From: Arcticibacterium sp964021845
GTDB lineage: Bacteria; Bacteroidota; Bacteroidia; Cytophagales; Spirosomataceae
Length of the DNA stretch: 64,000 nucleotides
Assembly (NCBI RefSeq): GCF_964021845.1
Contig: NZ_CAXHZC010000001.1
Span: 620,001-684,000 of the forward strand
Direction of reading: 5' to 3'
Positions 9,471 through 18,472 of this stretch are shown here, in pieces; position 1 is the stretch's first letter, and every line of letters starts with the position of its first letter. The notes under the pieces were generated by a model. The model was not told the origin of the DNA and did no database searches. It was given only the letters and a program-made list of their open reading frames with translations. A program made the translations under genes and the position numbers.

Positions 9471-9600
9471 TTTACGAGGGGTTTCATACCTCGCTTACTA
9501 ACATATTGCTCTTACGGAGCATTCAAGACTATTCCAGAGATAGTCCGTTTATCATGACAGAATACTAGTAGATGTAATTAGCTCCAGTAGAGCGGAATGT
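9471..9600. repeat. Cluster of four short hairpins (candidate dispersed repeat)
   Basis: Four inverted repeats are packed into 120 bp downstream of bshB1: CGAGG/CCTCG (9475-9493), GCTC-N5-GAGC (9508-9520), GACTAT/ATAGTC (9527-9545) and GCTC-N5-GAGC again (9581-9593). The two GCTC(N5)GAGC units are 73 bp apart. The arrangement resembles the dispersed palindromic elements common in Bacteroidota intergenic DNA. Only one copy is visible here, so the repeat status is inferred. Confidence 0.4.
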
Positions 9601-9644
9601 TATTGGGATACATATTAGAGTTTAGACAGTTAGTCGCTAAGCTA

Positions 9645-10403
9645 TTACCAATACTTCCCTTTATTAGTCCAGATTTTTTTTAGTCCTCTTCCTAGAATTA
9701 TGAGATGATAGAAAAGTGTAGGAATTAATCCGAAATGCTTTTTTAAGACGATGAACCTATCTTTAAGAGACTTTTCAAGTTGCTGGTTTGAGACACCGCC
9801 TTCTAAATAATTTGCCAAAGGCTCGTTTAAAAAGAGCTGCTCCTTAGAAGCTTTAAAACTCTTTATTTCCCAATCTACATCTGCACTTAAATTATTTAAA
9901 ATAAAGGTAGGGGCTATGCTGTTATGAACTAATAGTGACTGGTGGCAAACCAACATGCCAAATCGTAAATCTTGCCAGCTAATATCAGTCTTTAGTTTGT
10001 GAGGAGTGAGTTTTGACCGCAGGCCTCTGACTATGCCTTCATCATTGACAAATAGTGCATCGCCATATATTAAATCAGTATTCGAAGTAAGTTTAGAAAA
10101 GATGTTTTCCAGCGTATCACTACTGGCTATTTCATCACCAGCATTCATAAACCAAACAAAGTCTCCGTTGGCTAAACGGAGACCTTTGTTCATAGCATCA
10201 TAAATGCCTTCATCTTTTTCAGAAGAAAATAGGTCGATGTGCTTTTCGTATTTATTACAAATAGCCTTTGTGCCGTCTTTAGAGTCTCCATCTATTATGA
10301 TGTACTCAAAATCCTGAGAGGTTTGAGCCAGAACACTCATTATAGTACGTTCTAGTACCTTTTCGGCATTATAAGTAATAGTAATGATAGAAACTTTTGG
10401 CAT
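9645..10403 (-). CDS. Family 2 glycosyltransferase (WcaE-like)
   Basis: Cytoplasmic GT-A fold sugar transferase, probably for surface polysaccharide or glycolipid. The N-terminus VSIITITYN, the motif DGDSKDGT (about residues 38-45), DEGIYDAMNKG (about 64-74) and the metal-site region MNAGDE (about 86-91) are typical of GT2 enzymes related to colanic-acid-type transferases. The length of 252 residues is normal and no membrane helix is evident. Its start overlaps the malic enzyme stop by 1 bp (TAATG), so it is translationally coupled to an unrelated metabolic gene. Donor and acceptor sugars are unknown. Confidence 0.85.
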   Translation of the reverse strand: MPKVSIITITYNAEKVLERTIMSVLAQTSQDFEYIIIDGDSKDGTKAICNKYEKHIDLFSSEKDEGIYDAMNKGLRLANGDFVWFMNAGDEIASSDTLENIFSKLTSNTDLIYGDALFVNDEGIVRGLRSKLTPHKLKTDISWQDLRFGMLVCHQSLLVHNSIAPTFILNNLSADVDWEIKSFKASKEQLFLNEPLANYLEGGVSNQQLEKSLKDRFIVLKKHFGLIPTLFYHLIILGRGLKKIWTNKGKYW

Positions 10404-12718
10404 TATTCACTTCGTTGTGCATCCACCACAGCCAGTGAAACCATGTTAACTATTTCTCTCACACTGGCACCCATTTGTAATATTTTTACAGGTTTTTTCA
10501 GTCCCATTACTATTGGTCCTATTTTCTCAATATCCGCAATTTCCTTTACCATGTTATAGGCAATGTTAGCAGAAGATAAATTAGGGAAAATGAAGGTGTT
10601 TGCACTTCCATCGGCCAAATCACTAAACGGATGATTAGTTTTTAATAACTCATGGTCAAATGCCAAGTGAGCTTGCATTTCACCATCTACTATCCAGTCA
10701 GGGTATTTTTTCTTAAGTTCTGCTACAGCAGCTCTCATACGCATAGGAGCAGGACCTTCTGCTACAGAACCAAAGTTAGAGTAGGTTAAGAAGGCTATTC
10801 TAGGAGTGATGTTAAACTTTCTTACTTCCTCTGCCGCTAATTCAGCTATTTCTACCAATTCTTCTACAGATGGGTCAAAATTAATAGTGGTGTCGGCTAA
10901 GAATAATGGACCAAAACGGCTCATTAAGATATACATACCAGAAACTTTCCTAAGACCTGCACGTTTTCCAATAATCTGAAGGGCTGGTCTGATGGTTTCA
11001 GGGTAGTTTCTTGTTTGACCGCCAATCATGGCATCAGCAGCACCATTTTTCAGCATCATAGCACCAAAATAGCTACGACGTTTCATAATTCCGTGAGCCT
11101 CGTCATGGGTGAAACCTTTTCTTTTTCTTAGTTCATAAAACTGATTTCCATAATCATCCAAGATTTTCGGGTTGGCTTGTGATGGGTCTAAAATCTCAAC
11201 ACCATTTAAATCAAGGCTATTAGTTTCAATAATCTGTTTGACAGTCTCCACGTTCCCGAGGAGTATCGGAATAGCAAGTTTTTCATTCATTACCTCCTGA
11301 GCTGCCTTTAGCACGTTCAGGTTTTCTGCATCCGCAAAAACCACCCTCTTTGGGTTCTGTTTAGCCTTATTATGAATGATTTTAAGAAGGCTATTATCTT
11401 GTCCTAATCTCTTTGAAAGTTCTAGTTCGTAGGCATCCCAGTCTGTAATATTGGCTTTAGCCACTCCAGAATCCATGGCAGCTTTTGCTACCGCAGGAGC
11501 TACCGAAGTAAGTAAACGTGGGTCTACAGGTTTTGGGATAATGTAATCTTTTCCAAAAGTCAGGTTATCCGTTCCGTAAGCAAGGTTTACCATTTCTGGT
11601 ACTTGTTTTTTTGCCAAATCGGCTAGTGCATGAACTGCAGCTAGTTTCATGGCCTCATTTATCTCGCTTGATTTTACGTCCAAAGCTCCTCTGAAAATGT
11701 AAGGGAAACCTAGTACGTTATTAACTTGGTTTGGATAGTCAGACCTACCCGTGGCCATGATTATATCTTTTCTTACACTAGTGGCATCTTCATAAGTTAT
11801 TTCTGGGTCAGGGTTTGCCATGGCAAAAACTATACAATCCTTAGCCATTGTTTTGACCATTTCCTTTTTCAATGTTCCACCTCTTGATAAACCAATGAAT
11901 ACATCCGCACCATCTATGGCCTGACTCAAAGTAGTTTCAGGAGCCATATTATCATTGACAAAGTCTGCTTTTTTACCAGAAAGGTTATCTCTATCTGGGT
12001 GAATAAGCCCTTTGCTATCAAACATAAAAACGTTCTCTTTTTTTGCTCCTAAAGAGACGTAAAGTTTGCTACATGAAATAGCGGAAGCACCAGCTCCATT
12101 CACTATAATTTTGACTTTTTCAATGTCTTTACCCACTATTTCTAAAGCATTTACCAAAGCAGCAGCAGAGATAATAGCCGTTCCATGCTGGTCATCATGC
12201 ATCACAGGAATATTTAATTCCTTTTTAAGTCTTTCTTCTATTTCAAAGCAAGCTGGAGCAGAAATGTCTTCCAAATTGACCCCACCAAAAGTAGGCTCCA
12301 TGATTTTGACAGTTCTTATAAATTCATCAACATCGGTAGTGTTTAATTCAATATCGAAAACATCGATATCTGCATATATTTTAAATAAAAGGCCTTTACC
12401 TTCCATTACCGGTTTACTAGCCTCTGGTCCAATATCTCCTAAGCCTAAAACGGCAGTTCCATTACTAATTACCGCTACTAAATTGCCTTTGGCAGTATAT
12501 TTATAAACGTCGTCTTTATTCTCAGCAATAGCCAAACACGGTACTGCCACACCTGGTGAATATGCCAGCGAGAGGTCTCTTTGGTTGGCGTATTCCTTTG
12601 TAGGTATAACTTCAATTTTACCCGGTCTGCCTTTTGAATGATATAAAAGAGCTTCTTTGTTTAAGTTTTGATTTTTGTCCATTGTTTCAAAAGATGAATT
12701 TGGCAGCAATTTAGACAT
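10403..12718 (-). CDS. maeB: NADP-dependent malic enzyme with phosphotransacetylase-like domain
   Basis: Oxidative decarboxylation of malate to pyruvate, giving NADPH. Residues about 13-435 form the malic enzyme part (GRPGKIEVIPTK, the DQHGTA segment, the NAD(P)-binding GAGASAISCSKL, and ANPDPEI). Residues about 440-771 are a phosphate acetyl/butyryltransferase-like domain (KRVVFADAE near its start, GMKK-like MGLKKP near the end), usually regulatory in this family. The total of 771 residues matches MaeB proteins. The annotated ATG may be 12 codons early; the ATG at 12680-12682 (MDKNQNLNKEALLYH) aligns better with usual N-termini. The downstream glycosyltransferase overlaps by 1 bp. Confidence 0.93.
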   Translation of the reverse strand: MSKLLPNSSFETMDKNQNLNKEALLYHSKGRPGKIEVIPTKEYANQRDLSLAYSPGVAVPCLAIAENKDDVYKYTAKGNLVAVISNGTAVLGLGDIGPEASKPVMEGKGLLFKIYADIDVFDIELNTTDVDEFIRTVKIMEPTFGGVNLEDISAPACFEIEERLKKELNIPVMHDDQHGTAIISAAALVNALEIVGKDIEKVKIIVNGAGASAISCSKLYVSLGAKKENVFMFDSKGLIHPDRDNLSGKKADFVNDNMAPETTLSQAIDGADVFIGLSRGGTLKKEMVKTMAKDCIVFAMANPDPEITYEDATSVRKDIIMATGRSDYPNQVNNVLGFPYIFRGALDVKSSEINEAMKLAAVHALADLAKKQVPEMVNLAYGTDNLTFGKDYIIPKPVDPRLLTSVAPAVAKAAMDSGVAKANITDWDAYELELSKRLGQDNSLLKIIHNKAKQNPKRVVFADAENLNVLKAAQEVMNEKLAIPILLGNVETVKQIIETNSLDLNGVEILDPSQANPKILDDYGNQFYELRKRKGFTHDEAHGIMKRRSYFGAMMLKNGAADAMIGGQTRNYPETIRPALQIIGKRAGLRKVSGMYILMSRFGPLFLADTTINFDPSVEELVEIAELAAEEVRKFNITPRIAFLTYSNFGSVAEGPAPMRMRAAVAELKKKYPDWIVDGEMQAHLAFDHELLKTNHPFSDLADGSANTFIFPNLSSANIAYNMVKEIADIEKIGPIVMGLKKPVKILQMGASVREIVNMVSLAVVDAQRSE

Positions 12719-12906
12719 TCAAATTTCCTTTTCTCAATAGAGTATCAAAAAATGATTCAATTTGAATTTTATGAGATTGAATCGGCTAATTGATAGGGGT
12801 ACTTTTTGAAAAGCGAACTCCCTTAAAATTGAAAAATATTGTTCAAATACAGAGGTGGATAACAATCTTATTATTAAAGAGTATGATAGACTTACTTGTC
12901 AATTAT

Positions 12907-14631
12907 TTACTTAAATCTATTGGCGGCCTCTTTTGCCCATTTTTTAGGTCTTTCGCCAAAACACTCCGCAATGGCGTCTACCCCAATGATGGTTCCTTTT
13001 GCCAAACGACCAAGCAATGCTATAGGAACATTAGTGTTGGTGTTTGCTGATTTTACATAAGCATTTTCAAAGGTGTCTATTCCTAAATCGTCATGTATAG
13101 CCTCTATAAAATCCTTAGAAAGAAGTTTTTCTACAATTGGAGCATTAACAGCTTCAATTTTTGGAGCGTCTAAAACAGAATCTATCATCATGTTGGCTAT
13201 TTGCGAATTTTCTTTTAATTCAATATGCCATCCTTCTGAAGTCAGTTCAAACGCAGGGTTATTTGCCAATTCTAAGTTCATTACTCCAGCTTTAGCTAGA
13301 GCTATCATTTGCTGTATACTTTCTACAGGAGGACCATAGGAGTATCTTTTAGTACTTTCATCTAGCGTAATAATATCCGCAAAGACCTTAATAGAGCATT
13401 CATTAAACGATAACTGTGCATAGACAGATGGTTGACAAAATCGCCAAACCTGCCCTATACAATAGTCTAAACTTATCGCTGTTTTACCTGTTGCCATATC
13501 TACAAAATCTCGCATCATTTTAACCGCAGGCTGCTTTTGGGAAAGTAATGCAGGATGTTCTGTTTTTTGGTCAAGGAGCCATTGTTTTATTAGATGCTCG
13601 GTTTGATTTAAACTTAAGTTTTCTGTTAAATAAGCATCAGGGAGTTTATGATATATCGTCGCGGCAATGGACGCAAAAGCCTCAATCAAAAACAATGTAT
13701 TTTCTGCACTCCTTTGGCTATCCTTGTTGCCAATTTTAATTTCAAACTCAGATAAATCTTCCTCCGAAGGTTTAAACCATGTATCTATTATTCCGTTTAG
13801 GGGTTTTGGGGCGGGTGGTAGGCCATCTAATGAAAAAGGAATTAGCATACCAGTGATAACATCAGAGCTTTTGAAATGGCATGCTCTAGTTTTTTCATCG
13901 TCTATAATGAAGTTGCCAAACTTCAGGGCAATACCTCTAGCTACATCTATCATAGCTAAACCAAAACCACGAATACCAATTTTGCTTTTAGAATTAAGTT
14001 GAGAGTGATTTAAGTAATCATAGATAGGGTAGGGTGTTTTAAAAAGTTTGAGCGTAGGGTTAAATGATGTGAAATGCTCCCACTCTTGCATCTGTTTGTC
14101 GAGTTTTGTGGGCTGATGCCCAATGGTGAGAAGAACCTCGTTTACATTATTATAACAGTTTTTATTGGTACGAATACAAATTTGCCCATTGTCTTTGACT
14201 TCTATATCTTCTGCTTGTTCTGTCAATAAGCTTATTTTTCTTTGTTCTAAAAGAGGCATTGAGATTGACTTAAAGCGTTCACTTAAATATTGACCTATTT
14301 TAGTCCTAGGCGGATAATAGTCAGGTTTTTCACTTGAGGTTTTTTGGTAGTCTTCGTTTAACCAATCGTGAAATGAAGGGAAAGACGGAATCTTTATAGT
14401 ATCTAATTTTATGGCCTTCCGCATTTCCAGCGTTAAGACTCTTTCAGATACGTTCATCCAGTTAGACTTAGCTTGATTAAGGTCATAAACCTGTCCATTT
14501 CCGAAATTACCAGTTTCTTCAAAAAGCAAAATTTGAACGTTAACTAAAGTATGAAGTGCTTTTATGAAACTTTCTAAAGCATAAAGCCCTCTGGGCCCCA
14601 TACCTATAATTCCCAAAACTTTGGTTTGCAT
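12907..14631 (-). CDS. FAD/NAD(P)-binding protein of the NAD_binding_9 family
   Basis: A 574-residue protein starting with a dinucleotide-binding fold (VLGIIGMGPRGLYALES, residues 5-21), followed by features of the FAD-NAD(P)-binding family, including the tail of the nucleotide domain near VLLTIGHQP and a second glycine motif GIRGFGLAMIDVARGIA. Proteins of this family are flavin-dependent oxidoreductases of mostly unassigned substrate, related to amino-acid N-hydroxylases and to proteins of opine or amino-acid metabolism. It has no signal peptide, so it is cytoplasmic. It stands between maeB (188-bp gap) and the BCCT transporter (111-bp gap), all on the minus strand. The exact reaction is unknown. 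Confidence 0.75.
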   Translation of the reverse strand: MQTKVLGIIGMGPRGLYALESFIKALHTLVNVQILLFEETGNFGNGQVYDLNQAKSNWMNVSERVLTLEMRKAIKLDTIKIPSFPSFHDWLNEDYQKTSSEKPDYYPPRTKIGQYLSERFKSISMPLLEQRKISLLTEQAEDIEVKDNGQICIRTNKNCYNNVNEVLLTIGHQPTKLDKQMQEWEHFTSFNPTLKLFKTPYPIYDYLNHSQLNSKSKIGIRGFGLAMIDVARGIALKFGNFIIDDEKTRACHFKSSDVITGMLIPFSLDGLPPAPKPLNGIIDTWFKPSEEDLSEFEIKIGNKDSQRSAENTLFLIEAFASIAATIYHKLPDAYLTENLSLNQTEHLIKQWLLDQKTEHPALLSQKQPAVKMMRDFVDMATGKTAISLDYCIGQVWRFCQPSVYAQLSFNECSIKVFADIITLDESTKRYSYGPPVESIQQMIALAKAGVMNLELANNPAFELTSEGWHIELKENSQIANMMIDSVLDAPKIEAVNAPIVEKLLSKDFIEAIHDDLGIDTFENAYVKSANTNTNVPIALLGRLAKGTIIGVDAIAECFGERPKKWAKEAANRFK

Positions 14632-14742
14632 AATTCGCTCTTAGTTATAAAGTATTCACAAAGATTATTTAAAATGAAAATACGAATTTCAAGCAAGAAA
14701 GATGCAGGTGCTGAAAACAATTTTCTGGACAATATGGCAAGC

Positions 14743-16257
14743 TTATGGTTTACTATAAATCAGCATTTTTAAAAGGCCTAAAGCTGCTATAATAATCAGA
14801 AACATAGAAGGGAAACCTCCCAACACAGATAAAATTCTGATGCCATCTATTCCGGCATATGTTAGCATAATATACGAAACGGTACCAATAAGCACTCCCC
14901 AAATTACTTTTATCCAGATGGCGGCCTCAGGGCTAGTAGGGTGAATGTCTTTTGAACTAAGGGCACTCATGGCCGATACATTAGAATCTGCGGCGGTAAT
15001 AAACGCAATAAATAGCATGGCGAGAGCAAATAGGCTCATCACATTGCCATAAGAAAGTTTAGAAAACATGGCATACATGGCATTTCCTTCTCCAAACGCT
15101 GTCATATACTGGAATAGCTCTCCGTTCCCTAAAATATCAAAATGAAGAGTAGTACCTCCAAAAATACTCATCCAGATAATGGCGAATAAGGACGGGAAGA
15201 GAAGATTGAAATTGATGAAATCTCTTACAGTATAGCCTATAGCCAATCTACCTAGGAAAAGTGAAGTAATAGGTGCCCAAGCATACCAGTTAGCCAAATA
15301 ATAGTTGGTCCAGCTATCATACCATTCTTTTTGAATTCCTGAATTAATATTAAGACTCCTTGGTAAAAAATTGACTACATAATCTTTTGCACCATTTAAG
15401 GCGGTAGTTATAATTTCCTTAGAAGGTCCAAGAATAAAAACAAAAAAGGCCAGTCCTATAAAAATGCTAATGTTGATATTGGAGAAAAACCTAATGCCTT
15501 TTGTCAATCCAGTAGCCGACGAAATAATGAAAGTACACACTATCACCACGCATACCATGAGCATAAGATTGGAAGAGCTGCTAATACCAAAATTAGTTTC
15601 TAAACCACCTAAGATAGCTAGCAAGCCCCCACCTAAAGAAGCCGACATGCCTAATATGAGAGCGTACAGGCAAATGATATCAGCTATGTCGCCAATTTTA
15701 CCATGAGCATTTTCTTTCAATAAGGGGTACATCATACTTCCAATACTGAAGGGCTGTTTGAGGTTATAGTAGGCATGTGCAAATGCTAGGCCTGCCACAG
15801 TGTAAATTCCATAAGGTGTAAAGCTCCAATGCATGAATAAAGTTGACATAGAAAAAGCAACGGCCTCTTTTGAACCTACGGTCAAATTTAAACCATCAGT
15901 TTGACTGTTTAAATGGTAAAGTGGCTCAGCACATGCCCAAAATATTAAAGCAGATGCGGTGGTGGTACAAATGGCTATTGCAAACCAGGTGTGTTTACTC
16001 AGTGTAGGCTTTGCTTCTTTACCTCCAAACCTAGTTTTTCCAATAGGAGAGAAGTATATGGCTAAAATTAAAAGCAAAAAGAGGAAACTACTCCATGTAA
16101 AGAGCCAGCCAAAATGTGTTAAAATCCACGAGTTGGCACTTTTGACCATATTTAGAAACTCTTCTGGTGCATAAATGCCATAAGCCACCGTAAGCAGAAG
16201 CACTATTAATGGAGGGAAAAAGACAGGTTTGTTTAGGCTTTTTTGGTTCACTTGCAT
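14743..16257 (-). CDS. BCCT-family betaine/choline/carnitine transporter
   Basis: Inner-membrane sodium- or proton-coupled symporter for quaternary ammonium compounds, typically compatible solutes such as glycine betaine. Its 504 residues form about twelve hydrophobic segments. The family signature is visible in NWYAWAPITSLFLGRLAIGYTVRDF, and the glycine-rich helix-3-like stretch LGMSASLGGGLLAILGGLE is also present. N- and C-terminal cytoplasmic tails are short, so it lacks the long osmosensing tail of BetP-type carriers. Substrate and any link to the neighbouring FAD/NAD(P)-binding gene are inferences. Confidence 0.9.
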   Translation of the reverse strand: MQVNQKSLNKPVFFPPLIVLLLTVAYGIYAPEEFLNMVKSANSWILTHFGWLFTWSSFLFLLLILAIYFSPIGKTRFGGKEAKPTLSKHTWFAIAICTTTASALIFWACAEPLYHLNSQTDGLNLTVGSKEAVAFSMSTLFMHWSFTPYGIYTVAGLAFAHAYYNLKQPFSIGSMMYPLLKENAHGKIGDIADIICLYALILGMSASLGGGLLAILGGLETNFGISSSSNLMLMVCVVIVCTFIISSATGLTKGIRFFSNINISIFIGLAFFVFILGPSKEIITTALNGAKDYVVNFLPRSLNINSGIQKEWYDSWTNYYLANWYAWAPITSLFLGRLAIGYTVRDFINFNLLFPSLFAIIWMSIFGGTTLHFDILGNGELFQYMTAFGEGNAMYAMFSKLSYGNVMSLFALAMLFIAFITAADSNVSAMSALSSKDIHPTSPEAAIWIKVIWGVLIGTVSYIMLTYAGIDGIRILSVLGGFPSMFLIIIAALGLLKMLIYSKP

Positions 16258-16748
16258 TGGAATTCAAGTTCCAAAAACTTATTGGGAATACAAATGTTTA
16301 GCTCCTAATCATGAGCCTAGGGAAGCAAAGTCAAAATTACAACGCAGTTTAGGGCGTATCTCACAAGTTTAACTTGAATTTAGCCGCCTCCCCCCCGTAT
16401 AATTCAAGCGTGAATATTTTTTCAAACAATTTAATGGCTAAAATCTCGGAAAAATTGTACAATACAAAGATTTAGTTAAATCAAGTTTTGAACGAATAGT
16501 ACTAATTAAATGATGATAGTATGTGCGAAAGGCAAAAAAAACTCATAGAATTTCAAAAGTTTCAATGAAAATTGAAAAAAAAGCAAAAAAAAATAAAAAT
16601 AATTTCAAGCTTCTTTTTAGAAGAAAAGTGCCTTCTATTCTCTTGAATGAGGCTTTTTGCGTTTTTATAGTCTTTAGCTTATATAATTTGGTAACGATTT
16701 CTTTAAATTACCTTTATGATTCTGAACTAATAATGAGATAATTAGTTC

Positions 16749-16756
16749 TACATTTG
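16749..16756 (+). promoter_or_regulatory. Candidate -7 element of the RRM protein gene
   Basis: TACATTTG matches TAnnTTTG. It lies 65 nt before the ATG at 16822, which leaves room for a leader of about 58 nt carrying the hairpin at 16764-16790. No convincing -33 TTG was seen. Confidence 0.5.
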
Positions 16757-16763
16757 TATTCGG

Positions 16764-16790
16764 CTCGTTAATCAACACTGATTAAGCGAG
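16764..16790 (+). promoter_or_regulatory. Leader hairpin with U-rich tail (possible attenuator) before the RRM gene
   Basis: CTCG-TTAATCA (16764-16774) pairs with TGATTAA-G-CGAG (16779-16790), giving 11 base pairs with one bulged G and a 4-nt ACAC loop. The stem is followed by T-rich sequence (ATTTTTTAATTTTTTTAAT) up to the start codon. The geometry is that of a terminator or a cold-responsive leader inside the 5' UTR. Function is inferred. Confidence 0.5.
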
Positions 16791-16821
16791 ACCAATTTTT
16801 TAATTTTTTTAATATTTTTTT

Positions 16822-17121
16822 ATGAACATTTTTGTAGCAAAATTAAACTACGATACTCAAGAGGCTGACTTAGAAAGCTCTTTTGCTGAATTCGGTGCTG
16901 TAGATTCAGCTAAGATTATCATGGACAAGTTCACTGGCCGTTCGAAAGGATTCGGTTTTGTGGAAATGCCTAACGACGACGAAGCTCAAAACGCTATCAA
17001 CGCGTTGAACGACACCGAAATGGACGGTCGTACTATCGTAGTGAAGAAAGCTGAACCAAGAGAAAGCAGAGACAGCCGTGGCGGTGGAAACCGTGGTGGT
17101 GGTTTCAACAGTAGATATTAA
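16822..17121 (+). CDS. Small RRM-domain RNA-binding protein with glycine-rich tail
   Basis: Cytoplasmic single-stranded RNA-binding protein. One RRM fills residues 1-78, with RNP2 IFVAKL at 3-8 and RNP1 KGFGFVEM at 42-49, whose aromatic residues stack on RNA bases. The tail is Arg/Gly-rich (SRGGGNRGGGF). At 99 residues it matches the cold-inducible 'Rbp'-type proteins of cyanobacteria and Bacteroidota. It is monocistronic: it has its own TAnnTTTG promoter, a structured leader and a strong terminator right after the gene. Autoregulation through the leader hairpin is plausible but not shown. Confidence 0.93.
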   Translation: MNIFVAKLNYDTQEADLESSFAEFGAVDSAKIIMDKFTGRSKGFGFVEMPNDDEAQNAINALNDTEMDGRTIVVKKAEPRESRDSRGGGNRGGGFNSRY

Positions 17122-17143
17122 TATATATCGTGTGTAATCACAG

Positions 17144-17174
17144 AAAAGCTCCTGCATTTGCAGGAGCTTTTTTT
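17144..17174 (+). terminator. Intrinsic terminator of the RRM gene
   Basis: AAAAGCTCCTGC (17144-17155) and GCAGGAGCTTTT (17160-17171) form a perfect 12-bp stem with an ATTT loop, running into a T-tract to 17174. The A-run on the other side lets it also serve the convergent gene that ends at 17180. Confidence 0.92.
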
Positions 17175-17179
17175 ATGCC

Positions 17180-17713
17180 CTAATAGCTGATGTTATAAGT
17201 CATTATTTGAAGGCCATGCTCATACAGCTTGGATTCTATCAATTCTAGAGAGACTTGTTTCTTAGATTCTCCAAAAAGTCTGGTGCCTTCACCTATTAAA
17301 AAAGGGTTTAGTTTTATTTTAATTTGGTCAATCAATTTATGCTCTAGTAGCCAATTGGCAAAAGTGCCTCCTCCACATAAGTAAATAGCTGTCCCTTCTT
17401 CCTTTTTAAGTTCTTTTACTTTGATAATGTCTCTTTGAGATATTTCTACTCCTCTAGCAGTGTTTTCAAACTGTAAGGTTTCTGAAAAAATCACATGCTT
17501 CATGTGTTGATATGCTTTTTGACCTGGTTTTAAACCGTATTTATAGCCAAATTCATAGGTTTTTCTCCCCATTATGACAGTGTCATAATTATTTAGGTCT
17601 TCAAGGTATTGGCTGACACCATTCCCCTCGGCTTTAAATTGGCTAATGTCATCATTTAAACCTGAGATGTAGCCGTCCAAAGACATGGCCACATAGTAAA
17701 CTATATTCCTCAT
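17180..17713 (-). CDS. Dihydrofolate-reductase-like (RibD C-terminal) reductase
   Basis: A 177-residue protein of the RibD C-terminal/DHFR-like fold, probably an NADPH-dependent reductase of unknown substrate. Recognisable parts are the N-terminal strand VYYVAMSLDGYISG (residues 4-17), the motif VIMGRKTYEFG (about 47-57), and the glycine-rich cofactor loop YLCGGGTFANWLLE (about 115-128). Homologues of this kind are common in Bacteroidota and are distinct from the folate enzyme DfrA. It stands alone and shares the terminator at 17144-17174 with the RRM gene. Confidence 0.85.
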   Translation of the reverse strand: MRNIVYYVAMSLDGYISGLNDDISQFKAEGNGVSQYLEDLNNYDTVIMGRKTYEFGYKYGLKPGQKAYQHMKHVIFSETLQFENTARGVEISQRDIIKVKELKKEEGTAIYLCGGGTFANWLLEHKLIDQIKIKLNPFLIGEGTRLFGESKKQVSLELIESKLYEHGLQIMTYNISY

Positions 17714-17876
17714 TCTTGTTAAGTATGTTAAAATTGGTAATGGTCAAAACGAGAACGCTTTGACTTTTTTAATTAGAGCGATGTAGCGTGCTTTCTACAG
17801 TACCATTTTCGGTCAGATTTGAGAATACTTTGATTCTAAAAACAAGTTAGGAAAAAAATGATACAATTAAAAAGCC

Positions 17877-18341
17877 TTACGCGAAGGTGAACTTCTTATG
17901 AGCTAGGTAATTAAATATAAAACTAAAACCCATGCCCGCAAAATGGCTAAAAGTACCAATAGGGCTAAATTCAGTTTCGGTAAAGGGAATATGAGCTGTT
18001 AGTTCTCCAAACACCTCTGTTAAACTCCATAAGGTAAATTCAGCACCTTTTACGGTAATGATATAAGAGAAAACTAGTGTGACTAAGTATTTTAAAATTT
18101 CAATTTTAGTATTGCCAGATTCTTTGGCACCAAAGGCCATGTTTTTTGAAAGGAAAAAGCCAACGGGTATGGCTGCTAAATACCCCCAAGAAACGCCAGA
18201 ATTAAAGGGTAGACCTAAATAACGAATACAAATAATGGTACCCACCACATATTGCACCACCACGCCACAGGTAGCGGCAAAAAAGTAAGCGATAAACGTT
18301 TTTCTCCTTTTTAAGATTTGGTATGCCGAGAATTTTGACAA
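17877..18341 (-). CDS. GtrA-like small membrane protein
   Basis: A 154-residue integral membrane protein with four hydrophobic segments (roughly residues 15-35, 48-64, 84-104 and 128-148). The C-terminus FNYLAHKKFTF and the central FFLSKNMAF are the two 'N-x-(2-4)-F' hallmarks of GtrA-family proteins, which help flip or present undecaprenyl-linked sugars for surface glycosylation. The start is TTG at 18341, since an in-frame TAA lies 9 nt upstream and there is no early ATG. No glycosyltransferase partner is adjacent, so its partner is unknown. Confidence 0.75.
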   Translation of the reverse strand: MSKFSAYQILKRRKTFIAYFFAATCGVVVQYVVGTIICIRYLGLPFNSGVSWGYLAAIPVGFFLSKNMAFGAKESGNTKIEILKYLVTLVFSYIITVKGAEFTLWSLTEVFGELTAHIPFTETEFSPIGTFSHFAGMGFSFIFNYLAHKKFTFA

Positions 18342-18412
18342 AAGATGAATTTAAGAGGTTAAAATAGATGGCTGAAGTATTCCGACCTAACAATAATACT
18401 ATAAATATTTTT

Positions 18413-18445
18413 ATTAGCCCAAGATGTAAAACGCCTTGGGCTAAT
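18413..18445. terminator. Perfect 11-bp hairpin downstream of the FAD oxidoreductase gene
   Basis: ATTAGCCCAAG (18413-18423) and CTTGGGCTAAT (18435-18445) pair exactly across an 11-nt loop, 28 bp after the minus-strand stop codon at 18473. The expected T-run is missing on the minus strand, so termination efficiency is uncertain. Confidence 0.5.
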
Positions 18446-18472
18446 ACTAGGCTAGATTTTTATGTTTCGGTT

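Larger units (their letters stand above)
16258..16821. other. 564-bp AT-rich intergenic region and leader of the RRM gene
   Basis: It separates the BCCT gene (minus) from the RRM gene (plus). It contains an 8-bp inverted repeat CTTGAATT/AATTCAAG (16373-16408) around a C-rich loop, a strongly A-rich stretch, and the promoter and leader of the RRM gene. A 72-codon ORF at 16523-16741 is lysine-rich low-complexity translation of A-runs and is not convincing as a gene. Confidence 0.6.

Noticed and set aside
12066..12506. A 146-codon plus-strand ORF antisense to the malic enzyme
   Set aside because: It overlaps the conserved malic enzyme core and has no recognisable domain.
16523..16741. A 72-codon plus-strand ORF before the RRM gene
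   Set aside because: It is mostly lysine and asparagine from A-runs in AT-rich DNA and runs up to just before the RRM promoter; no domain or signal peptide.
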